A DNA stretch of 8,090 bases from Scatomorpha intestinigallinarum (lineage in GTDB: Bacteria > Bacillota > Clostridia > Oscillospirales > Oscillospiraceae), in contig DVHH01000181.1 of assembly GCA_018712225.1 (NCBI GenBank), positions 1 through 8,090 of the forward strand. Reading direction: 5' to 3'. Numbering within the stretch: position 1 is the first letter of the stretch; each line of letters begins with the position of its first letter. Below are positions 1 to 8,064 of the stretch, piece by piece. The notes beneath the pieces were generated by a model that saw only the letters and a list, made by a program, of their open reading frames with translations, had not been told where the DNA came from and made no database searches. The position numbers were made by a program, and so were the translations under genes.

Positions 1-12
1 TTCCGGCAACTG

Positions 13-693
13 ATGGAAGCCTTTGAGGAAAAGCTCCGCCACCATTTCCGCGACAGGGCGCTTCTCAAGACCGCGCTGACGCACAGCTCCTTTGCCAACG
101 AGAGCCGCGCCGCCGGCTGCGAGAGCAACGAGCGGCTGGAGTTTCTGGGCGACTCCGTGCTGGGCATGGTTGTGGCGGATGCGCTCTACCGGCGCTTCCC
201 CGACATGCCTGAAGGGCGGATGACCCGCCTGCGCGCGCGCCTCGTCTGCGAGGAGAGCCTGCACGCCGTGGCCTCCGAGCTCGGCCTGGGCGGCTATATG
301 CGCCTGGGCAGGGGCGAGGAGCACACCGGCGGGCGCAAGCGCGCCTCCATCCTGGCCGATGCGGTGGAGGCCGTCATCGCCGCGCTGTATCTTGACGGCG
401 GCATGGAGACTGCGCGCGGATTTATAGAGCGGCACATCCTCTCCGGCCTGGATACGGAGAGCCCGTCGCTGCTCATGGGCGACTACAAGACCGAGCTTCA
501 GGAGCTCATACAGCGCAAGAGCGGCCAGAGCCTCAGCTACGTCCTGCTGGGCGAGAGCGGGCCGGACCACGACAAGCTCTTCACCTCGGAGGTGTGCCTG
601 AACGGCCGCCCGATAGGCTCAGGCACCGGCAGGACCAAGAAGGAGGCCGAGCAGGCCGCCGCCCACGCCGCGCTGGAGGCGCTGAAGGCTTGA
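13..693 (+). CDS. rnc: Ribonuclease III
   Basis: This is the double-strand-specific endoribonuclease that cuts rRNA precursors and other structured RNAs in the cytoplasm. The 226-residue product has the normal family length and two-domain layout. The catalytic domain (about 1-145) holds the signature NERLEFLGDSVL at 39-50. The expected metal-binding acidic residues are E43, D47, D116 and E119. The double-stranded RNA-binding domain (about 156-225) begins DYKTELQELIQ and ends with the typical KKEAEQAAAHAALEAL. No Shine-Dalgarno site is visible in the 12 bases before the ATG, and no stop interrupts that short upstream stretch, so a start further upstream outside the window cannot be excluded. 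The N-terminus nevertheless aligns well with the family as written. The next gene overlaps by 4 nt, so the two are co-translated. Identification is secure. Confidence 0.96.
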   Translation: MEAFEEKLRHHFRDRALLKTALTHSSFANESRAAGCESNERLEFLGDSVLGMVVADALYRRFPDMPEGRMTRLRARLVCEESLHAVASELGLGGYMRLGRGEEHTGGRKRASILADAVEAVIAALYLDGGMETARGFIERHILSGLDTESPSLLMGDYKTELQELIQRKSGQSLSYVLLGESGPDHDKLFTSEVCLNGRPIGSGTGRTKKEAEQAAAHAALEALKA

Positions 694-1691
694 GCGCGCG
701 GGAAAGCATCGTCCCCGTCTTTGTGCCGCATCTGGGCTGCCCGAACGACTGCGTTTTCTGCAATCAGAGGCGCATTTCGGGCAGCCTCGCCCCCGCACGG
801 CCCGAGGACGTCGCAAGGGCCATAGAAAACGCCGCCTGCGTGACCCCTGAGGGTACGCGGCGGCAGCTTGCGTTTTATGGCGGTTCCTTCACAGCCATTC
901 CAGACTCCGAGCAGGAGGCGCTGCTGGGCGCGGCGCGTCCATATCTCGAAAGGGGCGTCATAAGCTCCATCCGCCTCTCAACGCGGCCGGATGCCATAGA
1001 CGCCGCCGTCCTGGCCCGCCTGCGCCGCTTCGGCGTCGAGACCGTGGAGCTGGGGGCGCAGTCCATGTCGGAGCGCGTCCTGGCCCTCTCGGGCCGGGGC
1101 CATACGGCGCAGGATGTGGAAGATGCCGCGCGCGCCGTGAAGGCCGCGGGCTTCCGGCTCATCCTGCAGATGATGACGGGCCTGCCCGGCTCGGACGACG
1201 AGTCGGACATAGAGAGCGCCCGGCGCATAGCCGCCCTCGGACCGGACGGCGTGCGCGTGTATCCCACGGTCATCGTGCGCGACACCGCGCTCTGCGACCT
1301 GTGGCGCGCGGGGAAATACAGGGAGCATACGGTGGAAGACGCCGTGCGCGTCTGCGCGCGCATACTGCCGGTGTTCGAAGCGGCGGGCATACCCGTCATC
1401 CGCCTGGGCCTGAACCCGACGGAGGACCTCTCCGGGGGCGACGCCGTGGGCGGGGCCTACCACCCGGCCCTGGGCGAGCTGGTACGCGCCCGGATAATGC
1501 GCGAAAAGGCCGAGGCGCTGCTCGATGGCGTGAGCCCGGGCTCCGATGCGGCGATAGAGGTCCCCGCGCGGCTCATGAGCCAGCTTGTGGGCCAGCACGG
1601 CTGCAACAGGGAATACCTCATGCGCAAATTCTCTCTGCGCAGCCTCAAATTCGTCCCCGCCGTGCGTGAAGGCGGGCTGAAAAGGCTCTGA
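690..1691 (+). CDS. Elp3-like radical SAM protein (no acetyltransferase domain)
   Basis: This is a 333-residue radical S-adenosylmethionine enzyme. The [4Fe-4S] cluster motif CxxxCxxC is seen as GCPNDCVFC (C17, C21, C24). It is followed by a YGGSFTAI segment (63-70) typical of SAM contact, STRPD (97-101), VELGAQS (119-125), SGRGHT (134-139), TGLPGSD (163-169) and YPTVIVRDT (191-199). These blocks match the radical SAM half of Elp3, the enzyme that modifies wobble uridine in tRNA. The protein ends soon after the radical SAM C-terminal region, so the GNAT acetyltransferase half is absent and the reaction is unknown. I place the start at TTG 690, which overlaps the rnc stop as TTGA and has GGAGG at 675-679, 10 nt upstream. 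The only upstream in-frame ATG (594) lies deep inside rnc. In Clostridia this gene commonly sits directly after rnc, which supports the family assignment but not a function. It is sometimes labelled coproporphyrinogen III oxidase-like, which the motifs do not support. Confidence 0.88.
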   Translation: MSARESIVPVFVPHLGCPNDCVFCNQRRISGSLAPARPEDVARAIENAACVTPEGTRRQLAFYGGSFTAIPDSEQEALLGAARPYLERGVISSIRLSTRPDAIDAAVLARLRRFGVETVELGAQSMSERVLALSGRGHTAQDVEDAARAVKAAGFRLILQMMTGLPGSDDESDIESARRIAALGPDGVRVYPTVIVRDTALCDLWRAGKYREHTVEDAVRVCARILPVFEAAGIPVIRLGLNPTEDLSGGDAVGGAYHPALGELVRARIMREKAEALLDGVSPGSDAAIEVPARLMSQLVGQHGCNREYLMRKFSLRSLKFVPAVREGGLKRL

Positions 1692-1718
1692 CGCCGCCTG
1701 GATTTAAGGAGAAGACCG

Positions 1719-2996
1719 ATGACACAACTGAGTTTTGCAATAAAGGGCGACATCTGCCACAGCCTCGCGCCGAGGCAGCTGGAGTGCGTGGAGGGCGGCT
1801 ACGCCGTCTGTGAGGACGGGCGCTCCGCAGGGGTGTTCCGCACTCTGCCGGAGCAGTACGCGGGCCTGCCGGTGCTCGACTGCACGGGTCGCCTGGTCCT
1901 GCCCGGCCTTGTGGACCTGCACGTCCACGCTTCGCAGTTTGCATATCGCGGCACGGGTATGGACATGGAGCTGCTCGACTGGCTGAACGCCTGCGCTTTC
2001 CCGGAGGAGAGCCGCTTTGCCGATTTGGACTACGCCGCGCGCGCCTACGGCCGCTTTGTCGAGGACGTGGTCCGCGGGCCGAACACCCGTGCCTGCGTCT
2101 TTGCCACCGCGCACGTGGAGGCGACGCTGCTGCTCATGGATATGCTGGAAAAAAGCGGCCTCGTCACCATGGTGGGCAAGGTCAGCATGGATACGAGCGC
2201 GCCGGACGGCCTGCGGGAGCCGGACGCCCCGAGCGCGGCCCGTGCCGTCAGAAGCTGGCTGGAGGCGGCCCAGGGCCGCTATGAGCGGACGCAGCCCATG
2301 CTGACGCCCCGCTTCATACCCAGCTGCTCCGACGCGCTCCTGCGCGAGCTGGGGGCCATACAGCGCGAGAGCGGCCTGCCGGTGCAGTCGCACCTGTCCG
2401 AGAACAGGGGAGAGGTGCAGCTCGTGCGCGAGCTCTGCCCCTGGAGCGCCTTTTACGGCGCGGCCTATGACGAATACGGCCTCTTCGGCGGAGATGGCTG
2501 CGACACGGTCATGGCCCACTGCGTGCTCTCCGAAGAGCCGGAGCTGGAGCTCATCCGCGAGCGCGGAGTGTATATCACCCACTGCCCGGCCTCGAACATG
2601 AACGTTTCGAGCGGCATCGCCCCCGTGCGGAGATTTTTGGACATGGGCCTGCGCGCGGGCCTGGGCAGCGACGTCGCGGGAGGGACGCTGACCTCGATTT
2701 TCCGCGCCATGGCGGACGCCATCCAGGTCTCGAAGCTCCGCTGGCGGCTGGTGGACGAGAGCCTGCCCGCCCTGACGGCCCCGGAGGCCTTCTGGCTGGG
2801 CACCGCAGGCGGCGGAGCTCTCTTCGGCACGGGCAGCTTCAAGCCCGGCATGGAGTTTGACGCCATAGTCCTCGACGATTCGCGCTACGGCCCGGAGCCC
2901 GCGGGCGACCTGCCCACGCGGCTTGAACGGACCATCTACCTCTCCGAAAACCGTGACATCGAGCACAAATTCGTGCGCGGCCTCCGGCTGTTCTGA
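1719..2996 (+). CDS. guaD: Guanine deaminase (amidohydrolase family)
   Basis: This enzyme is predicted to hydrolyse guanine to xanthine and ammonia in purine salvage or catabolism. The 425-residue protein has the metal-dependent amidohydrolase barrel. It shows PGLVDLHVH (62-70, zinc ligands H68 and H70), SHLSENRGEV (224-233, ligand H225 and catalytic E228), AHCVL (266-270, ligand H267), HCPASN (288-293) and GLGSDVAGG (314-322, ligand D318). TPRFIPSCS (196-204) is the diagnostic block, because guanine deaminases use this Arg-Phe pair to hold the purine. That block separates it from the related cytosine deaminase and chlorohydrolase groups. The ATG is set by AAGGAG at 1706-1711, 7 nt upstream. 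It lies 27 nt after the radical SAM gene and 13 nt before an MFS transporter gene. Together these suggest a small uptake-and-deamination module riding on the rnc transcript. Substrate assignment is family-based; a related aminohydrolase activity is the main alternative. Confidence 0.88.
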   Translation: MTQLSFAIKGDICHSLAPRQLECVEGGYAVCEDGRSAGVFRTLPEQYAGLPVLDCTGRLVLPGLVDLHVHASQFAYRGTGMDMELLDWLNACAFPEESRFADLDYAARAYGRFVEDVVRGPNTRACVFATAHVEATLLLMDMLEKSGLVTMVGKVSMDTSAPDGLREPDAPSAARAVRSWLEAAQGRYERTQPMLTPRFIPSCSDALLRELGAIQRESGLPVQSHLSENRGEVQLVRELCPWSAFYGAAYDEYGLFGGDGCDTVMAHCVLSEEPELELIRERGVYITHCPASNMNVSSGIAPVRRFLDMGLRAGLGSDVAGGTLTSIFRAMADAIQVSKLRWRLVDESLPALTAPEAFWLGTAGGGALFGTGSFKPGMEFDAIVLDDSRYGPEPAGDLPTRLERTIYLSENRDIEHKFVRGLRLF

Positions 2997-3009
2997 GGAG
3001 GAGCGCGGT

Positions 3010-4242
3010 ATGGGAAGTGAAAAGGCCGCCCGCCTGCGTATAACGCGCGGGAAGGCGGCGCTGCTCGCGCTCTGCTTTCTGGGCTTTGTGCTCTACGGCA
3101 TGTACTACAACGGCTTCGGCGCGAACGCCGAGGCCGCCATGGCCTACTTCGGCATAGACGAGGCGCAAAACGGGGCAATACTCACGGTGCAGTCCTTCGG
3201 CTGCCTGGCCGTGGCCGTGCTGCTCGGCCTCTTCGGAGAGCGGCTCAACAAGATGTATGCCCTGGCCTTCGGCATCCTGCTGCTGGGCCTTGCCGGGGTC
3301 TGCATAGGGCTCATCCCGGAGCTGGTTCCGGCGGCGGCTGGCTATGCGGCCATGCTTGGCTTCTCTCTCGTGGCGGGCGTGGGCTTCATCTGCATAGACC
3401 TCTTGACTAACAGCCTCATTGCCGATGTGTTCCGCGAGGACAAGACCCGCGTCCTGCCCTATGCCCACGCTTTCTACGGCGGCGGGGCCATGCTGGCCCC
3501 GGTGTTCGTGACAGCCATAGTTTCCCCGGCTCTGCCCGAGAGTTTTGCGCGGCCCTATCTCATCATCGGCCTCGGCGCCGTGCTGACGGGGGCTGTGCTG
3601 GCCCTCTGCGCCCGGCGTATAGCGCCGGAGACGCCCTATGCCGACATGGCAGCCATCCGCCGCCGCGCCAAGAGCAACCCGGCGGAGATTTTTCGGGAGG
3701 GCCGGGCCTGGCTTTTCCTGCTCTCGGCCTTCATGAACCTCGCCTTCCAGACGGGCCTCACCACCTGGCTGCCGCGCTACTGCTCCGCGACGCGGGGCTA
3801 CGATTTCACTCAGGCGGGGCTGACGGTGACGCTGTATTTCCTCGGCGCCCTGGCCATACGCCTGCTCTCGCCCGTGGCCTATGCTAAGATAGGCGTCCGC
3901 CGCTTTTATTGCGGCTCTCTGCTGTCGTCTACGGCGCTCTATCTGGTGTTCATGCTGCTGCCAATGCCGGATTGGGCAGATAGTGTGAGCATCTGCCTGC
4001 TGGGCTTCCTGCTGGGCGCGACGGTGCCGAGCCTCATCATAATCTGCTGCGACGCCTTCCCGGAGCGGACGGCCTCGGCCTCGTCCATAGTGGTGTTCGG
4101 CGTCTCCCTGGCCTCGATGACGGCCCCGGTGCTCGTAGGCCGCATGATGACCTTCGACCCGCACATCGCCATGCTGAGCATCACCGCCTGCCCCGTGATA
4201 GCCGCCCTGGCCCTGCCAAGGCAGAAAAAGCCCCCGGTCTGA
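3010..4242 (+). CDS. Major facilitator superfamily transporter
   Basis: This is a 410-residue integral membrane protein with about twelve hydrophobic helices, near residues 15-35, 55-76, 81-102, 108-132, 153-172, 181-201, 233-255, 269-289, 297-318, 325-347, 355-378 and 383-402. A charged central loop (about 202-232, with RRRAKS) separates the two six-helix halves, as in MFS carriers. FGERLNK (75-81) corresponds to the conserved loop between helices 2 and 3. The AHAFYGGGAMLAPV segment (152-165) resembles the FucP/YbjJ branch of the superfamily. The ATG at 3010 has AGGAGG at 2996-3001, 8 nt upstream, overlapping the guaD stop. Direct linkage to guaD makes a purine base or nucleoside a reasonable guess for the substrate, but nothing in the sequence proves it; most bacterial guanine carriers belong to the unrelated NCS2 family. 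The last codons (KKPPV and stop) lie inside a hairpin that looks like a terminator. Confidence 0.85.
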   Translation: MGSEKAARLRITRGKAALLALCFLGFVLYGMYYNGFGANAEAAMAYFGIDEAQNGAILTVQSFGCLAVAVLLGLFGERLNKMYALAFGILLLGLAGVCIGLIPELVPAAAGYAAMLGFSLVAGVGFICIDLLTNSLIADVFREDKTRVLPYAHAFYGGGAMLAPVFVTAIVSPALPESFARPYLIIGLGAVLTGAVLALCARRIAPETPYADMAAIRRRAKSNPAEIFREGRAWLFLLSAFMNLAFQTGLTTWLPRYCSATRGYDFTQAGLTVTLYFLGALAIRLLSPVAYAKIGVRRFYCGSLLSSTALYLVFMLLPMPDWADSVSICLLGFLLGATVPSLIIICCDAFPERTASASSIVVFGVSLASMTAPVLVGRMMTFDPHIAMLSITACPVIAALALPRQKKPPV

Positions 4243-4253
4243 CCGGGGGCTTT
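4227..4253 (+). terminator. Hairpin overlapping the MFS stop codon
   Basis: A perfect 12-bp stem (arms 4227-4238 and 4242-4253) with a 3-nt loop contains the TGA stop of the MFS gene in its loop and first stem base. The stem has a CCCCCGG/CCGGGGG core and is flanked by A- and T-rich ends. On the + strand only three T residues follow the GC core, so termination there may be partial. On the - strand the same hairpin is followed by five T residues, so it would work at least as well in that direction. It marks the end of the rnc to MFS block, just ahead of a new promoter. Confidence 0.7.
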
Positions 4254-4266
4254 CCGCGCCTGTCGG

Positions 4267-4295
4267 GCGGCCCGGCGTTTACAAAGCCGGGCGGC
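4267..4295. repeat. Inverted repeat around the prfA -35 box
   Basis: Arms 4267-4276 and 4286-4295 are complementary over 10 bp with one mismatch; the inner 6 bp, CCCGGC/GCCGGG, are perfect. The 9-nt spacer contains TTTACA, the likely -35 box. It could be a transcription-factor operator, a second hairpin for transcripts reading through the upstream terminator, or chance in GC-rich DNA. No T-tract follows it, so it is not a convincing intrinsic terminator. Confidence 0.4.
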
Positions 4296-4306
4296 TGTGG
4301 TATAAA
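4278..4306 (+). promoter_or_regulatory. Sigma-A promoter for the prfA operon
   Basis: TTTACA (4278-4283, 5 of 6 matches to TTGACA) and TATAAA (4301-4306, 5 of 6 to TATAAT) are separated by exactly 17 nt. TGG directly precedes the -10, giving an extended -10 TGn. Transcription would start near 4313, leaving a leader of about 27 nt before prfA. This AT-rich patch stands out from its GC-rich surroundings and lies right after a terminator, where a new operon is expected. Confidence 0.8.
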
Positions 4307-4325
4307 TATAGTTTGCAGGATAGAT

Positions 4326-4331
4326 AAGGAG
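4326..4331 (+). promoter_or_regulatory. Ribosome binding site that decides the prfA start
   Basis: AAGGAG lies only 2 nt before the ATG at 4334 but 8 nt before the ATG at 4340. The second spacing is normal and the first is too short, so 4340 is the preferred initiation codon. Confidence 0.75.
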
Positions 4332-4339
4332 AAATGCGG

Positions 4340-5403
<1,064 letters not shown>

Positions 5404-5407
<4 letters not shown>

Positions 5408-6648
5408 AGACCGAAGTAATAAGAGAAAACATCAGCGAGGCGGCGGAGCTAATACGCCGCGGCGCGCTCGTCGCCGTGCCGACGGAGACGGTCTACGGCC
5501 TGGCGGGCAGCGGCTTTGACGAGGCCGCCGTGGAGCGCATATACGAGGTCAAGGGCCGCCCGGAGGTGAAGCCTCTCTCGCTCATGGTGCCGGGGCCGGA
5601 GGCCTTTGAGAAGTGCTGCACGGAGGTGCCGGAGGCGGCGCGGACGCTCGCGGCGCGCTTCTGGCCGGGACCGCTCACCATAGTCCTGCCCGCCCGGCCG
5701 GAGATACCGCGCGTCGTACTCGCGGGCGGGAGCACCGTGGGCCTCAGATGCCCGGATCACCCGCTGACGCTGGAGCTGCTGCGCCAATGCGGCCTGCCCC
5801 TGGCCGCGCCTTCGGCCAACCCCTCGGGCGAGCCGAGCCCCAAAACCGCGCAGCAGGTGCTCTCCTACTTCGAGGGCAAGATAGAGGCCGTCATCGACGG
5901 AGGCGAGTGCGGCATAGGCAGGGAGAGCACGATAATAGATCTCACACGCGCGCCCTACCGTATCCTGCGCCAGGGCGCTCTGCCCGAGCGGGATATCGCA
6001 GCCGCCCTGGGCGAGCGCATGCGCATAATCGGCCTCACCGGCGGCACCGGCACGGGCAAGACCACGGCTCTCGACAGTCTGCGGGACATGGGTGCGCTCT
6101 GCCTGGACTGCGACGATGTATACCACGAGCTGACCGAGACCAGCGCGCCTCTGCGCGAGGCGCTGGAGCGCCGCTTCGGCAGCGTCTACGGCCCGGACGG
6201 AAAGCTCGAACGCAAGAAGCTCGGCGAGATAGTGTTCAGCGACCCCGCCGCGCTCTCGGAGCTGAACGCCATCACCCACAGCTTCGTAAACGAGGAGATA
6301 AAGCGCCGCCTGCGCTCTCACGCAATGCAGGGCGGCACCCTGGCCGCCATAGACGCCATCGCACTATTCGAGAGCGGCGCGGACAGGCTCTGCACCGAGA
6401 CCTTCGGCGTCATCGCCCCGCGCGAGCTGCGCGAGGCGCGCATAATGGCCCGGGAGGGCATTTCCCGGGAATACGCAAGGCTGCGCATAGAGGCCCAGCA
6501 GCCTGACGAATACTACGTCGAGCGCTGCACGGGCATACTGGAAAACAGCGGCACAAAGGCAGAATTTGCGGCCAAATGCACGGCCGCTTTCACGGAGGTA
6601 ATAAACGATGGAAGAAAAGAAGGACTACCGCAAGGAACTCTTTTATGA
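5404..6648 (+). CDS. TsaC (YrdC)-CoaE fusion: threonylcarbamoyl-AMP synthase / dephospho-CoA kinase
   Basis: One uninterrupted frame encodes two enzymes in 414 residues. Residues 1-205 are a YrdC/TsaC domain, which makes threonylcarbamoyl-AMP from threonine, bicarbonate and ATP for t6A37 in tRNAs reading ANN codons. Seen are VPTETVYGLA (25-34), the KGRP motif with nearby lysine (K50, R52, K57), APSANPSG (135-142) and STIIDL (175-180). The extra Sua5 C-terminal domain of the longer YwlC type is missing. Residues 206-414 are CoaE, which phosphorylates dephospho-CoA in the last CoA step. Seen are P-loop GLTGGTGTGKTT (210-221), DCD (235-237), LFESG (321-325) and the lid MAREGISREYARLRIEAQ (348-365). 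The usual HP after the VF-D stretch is HS here (292-293). M206, codon 6019-6021, is where a free CoaE would start, but it has only a weak upstream ribosome site. Start 5404 overlaps the prfA stop as ATGA. Each half has normal single-enzyme length, so a genuine fusion is likely; a missed stop or sequencing error at the junction is the alternative. Confidence 0.9.
6594..6599 (+). promoter_or_regulatory. Ribosome binding site of the M18 aminopeptidase gene
   Basis: GGAGGT, a near-perfect anti-16S match, lies 8 nt before the ATG at 6608 and inside the end of the upstream coaE reading frame. It fixes the aminopeptidase start despite the 41-nt gene overlap. Confidence 0.8.
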
Positions 6649-8011
6649 GAAGAAGAACGGCTACGACAGCATGGACGCCGCCGCGCGAGAGGCGATGGAG
6701 GCCTACTGCGAGGGCTACAAGGCCTATCTGAACGACTCGCGCACCGAGCGCGAGGCCGTGGCGAACGCCATCCGCCTGGCGGAGCGCGAGGGCTTTGTTG
6801 AATACCGTGCGGGCATGGAGCTCAAGGCGGGGGACAAGGTCTGGTTCAACAACCGCGGCAAGGCCCTGATGCTGGCCGTTGCGGGCAAAAAGCCCCTGTC
6901 CGAGGGCGTTGTCGTCGCCGCCGCGCACGTGGACGCGCCGAGGCTCGACCTCAAGCAGACCCCGCTCTACGAGGACAATGAGCTGGCCTTCTTCAAGACC
7001 CACTACTACGGCGGCATCAAGAAATACCAGTGGACGGCCATACCTCTGGAGCTGCACGGCGTCGTGGCGACGAAGGACGGCGAGGTCATCGAGGTCGTGA
7101 TAGGCCGCGAGAAGGATGACCCGCAGTTCGTCATCAGCGACCTGCTGCCCCACCTGGCCGCCGACCAGATGAAAAAGACCCTGGCTGAAGGTGTGACGGG
7201 CGAGGGCCTGAACATCCTCATAGGCTCCGCTCCCTACGCCGACGAGGGCGCGGACAGGGTGAAGCTGGCCGTGATGAGCATCCTGAACAGCCGTTACGAC
7301 ATCACGGAGGAGGACTTCATCTCCGCCGAGCTCTGCGCCGTCCCGGCCTTCGAGGTGCGCGACATCGGCCTCGACCGCAGCCTCATCGGCGCCTACGGCC
7401 ACGACGATCGCGTCTGCGCCTACGCCGAGCTGAAGGCCATCTTCGACGTGAAGGAGCCGGAGCAGACCTGCGTGTGCATCCTGGCCGACAAGGAGGAGAC
7501 GGGCTCCGACGGCGTTTCCGGCATGAAGAGCGAGGCTTTCGAGTGGTTTGTGGGCGACATGTGCAAGGTCCAGGGCGCAGATCTGCGCGACTGCTTTGCG
7601 CACAGCATCTGCGTCTCGGCGGACGTGACGGCGGCCTTTGACCCGAACTACCCCGAGGTCAGCGAAAAGCTGAACACCGCGCGCCTCAACTACGGCGTGG
7701 GCCTGCATAAGTTCACCGGTTCCCGCGGCAAGGCCGGGACGAACGACGCGCCTGCGGAGCTGGTGGCCTATATGCGCCGCATCTGCGCAGAGAACGGCGT
7801 CCAGTGGCAGATGTGCGAGCTGGGCAAGGTGGACCAGGGCGGCGGCGGCACCGTGGCGATGTACATGGGCAACCGCAACATTGCCACCATTGACGCGGGC
7901 GTACCCGTGCTTTCCATGCATGCGCCGTTTGAGATAGTTGCGAAGTATGATTGCTATATGACCTACAAGTGCGTGCTTGCGGCGTATTCTGCAGACAAAG
8001 CGTACTGCTGA
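6608..8011 (+). CDS. apeA: M18 family zinc aminopeptidase
   Basis: This is a cytoplasmic metallo-aminopeptidase of family M18 that trims N-terminal residues from peptides; acidic residues are preferred by several family members. The 467-residue protein fits the family. Co-catalytic zinc ligands are visible: H107 in AAHVDAPRLD (105-114), D266 in YGHDDR (263-268), the E296-E297 pair in DKEETGSDG (294-302), D339 in SADV (337-340) and H438 in SMHAPFE (436-442). NDAPAEL (379-385) and DQGGGGTVAMYMGNRN (409-424) are further M18 blocks. No signal peptide is present. Unlike the preceding gene it mostly uses ATC for isoleucine (14 ATC, 4 ATA, 2 ATT by my count), a pattern often seen in better-expressed genes. 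It begins within the last 41 nt of the TsaC-CoaE frame and ends the operon at a strong terminator. The family is certain; the symbol follows common usage for clostridial M18 enzymes and is less certain. Confidence 0.94.
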   Translation: MEEKKDYRKELFYEKKNGYDSMDAAAREAMEAYCEGYKAYLNDSRTEREAVANAIRLAEREGFVEYRAGMELKAGDKVWFNNRGKALMLAVAGKKPLSEGVVVAAAHVDAPRLDLKQTPLYEDNELAFFKTHYYGGIKKYQWTAIPLELHGVVATKDGEVIEVVIGREKDDPQFVISDLLPHLAADQMKKTLAEGVTGEGLNILIGSAPYADEGADRVKLAVMSILNSRYDITEEDFISAELCAVPAFEVRDIGLDRSLIGAYGHDDRVCAYAELKAIFDVKEPEQTCVCILADKEETGSDGVSGMKSEAFEWFVGDMCKVQGADLRDCFAHSICVSADVTAAFDPNYPEVSEKLNTARLNYGVGLHKFTGSRGKAGTNDAPAELVAYMRRICAENGVQWQMCELGKVDQGGGGTVAMYMGNRNIATIDAGVPVLSMHAPFEIVAKYDCYMTYKCVLAAYSADKAYC

Positions 8012-8017
8012 GAAGCC

Positions 8018-8051
8018 AAAACGCCCCCGACAGGGGGCGTTTTTTATTTTT
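8018..8051 (+). terminator. Intrinsic terminator after the M18 aminopeptidase
   Basis: An 11-bp perfect stem (8018-8028 with 8033-8043, core CGCCCCC/GGGGGCG) and a 4-nt loop GACA are followed by a T-run (8040-8045), one A and five more T residues. It begins 6 nt after the aminopeptidase stop codon. This is a textbook rho-independent terminator closing the prfA operon. The A-run on the left arm means it could also act on transcripts from the opposite side. Confidence 0.93.
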
Positions 8052-8064
8052 CCCATCGCGCATC

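Noticed and set aside
594..689. An ATG-initiated N-terminal extension of the radical SAM protein inside rnc
   Set aside because: The 32 extra residues are a frame-shifted reading of the RNase III RNA-binding domain, Arg-rich and unlike any family N-terminus. TTG 690 with GGAGG upstream gives the expected protein start.
1704..4164. Two long - strand frames (1704-2966 and 2839-4164) opposite guaD and the MFS gene
   Set aside because: They have low-complexity His/Arg/Ala/Gly composition without recognisable domains, and no promoter or ribosome site is seen. The opposite strand encodes clear proteins with correct starts.
4334..4339. The earlier ATG for prfA
   Set aside because: It is only 2 nt from the Shine-Dalgarno sequence, too close for efficient initiation. 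The ATG at 4340 has 8-nt spacing and gives the usual RF1 length.
4243..4339. A riboswitch or T-box in the leader of the prfA operon
   Set aside because: The whole gap is 97 nt and the predicted leader only about 27 nt, too short for a known riboswitch. No T-box or purine riboswitch core sequence is seen there or before guaD.
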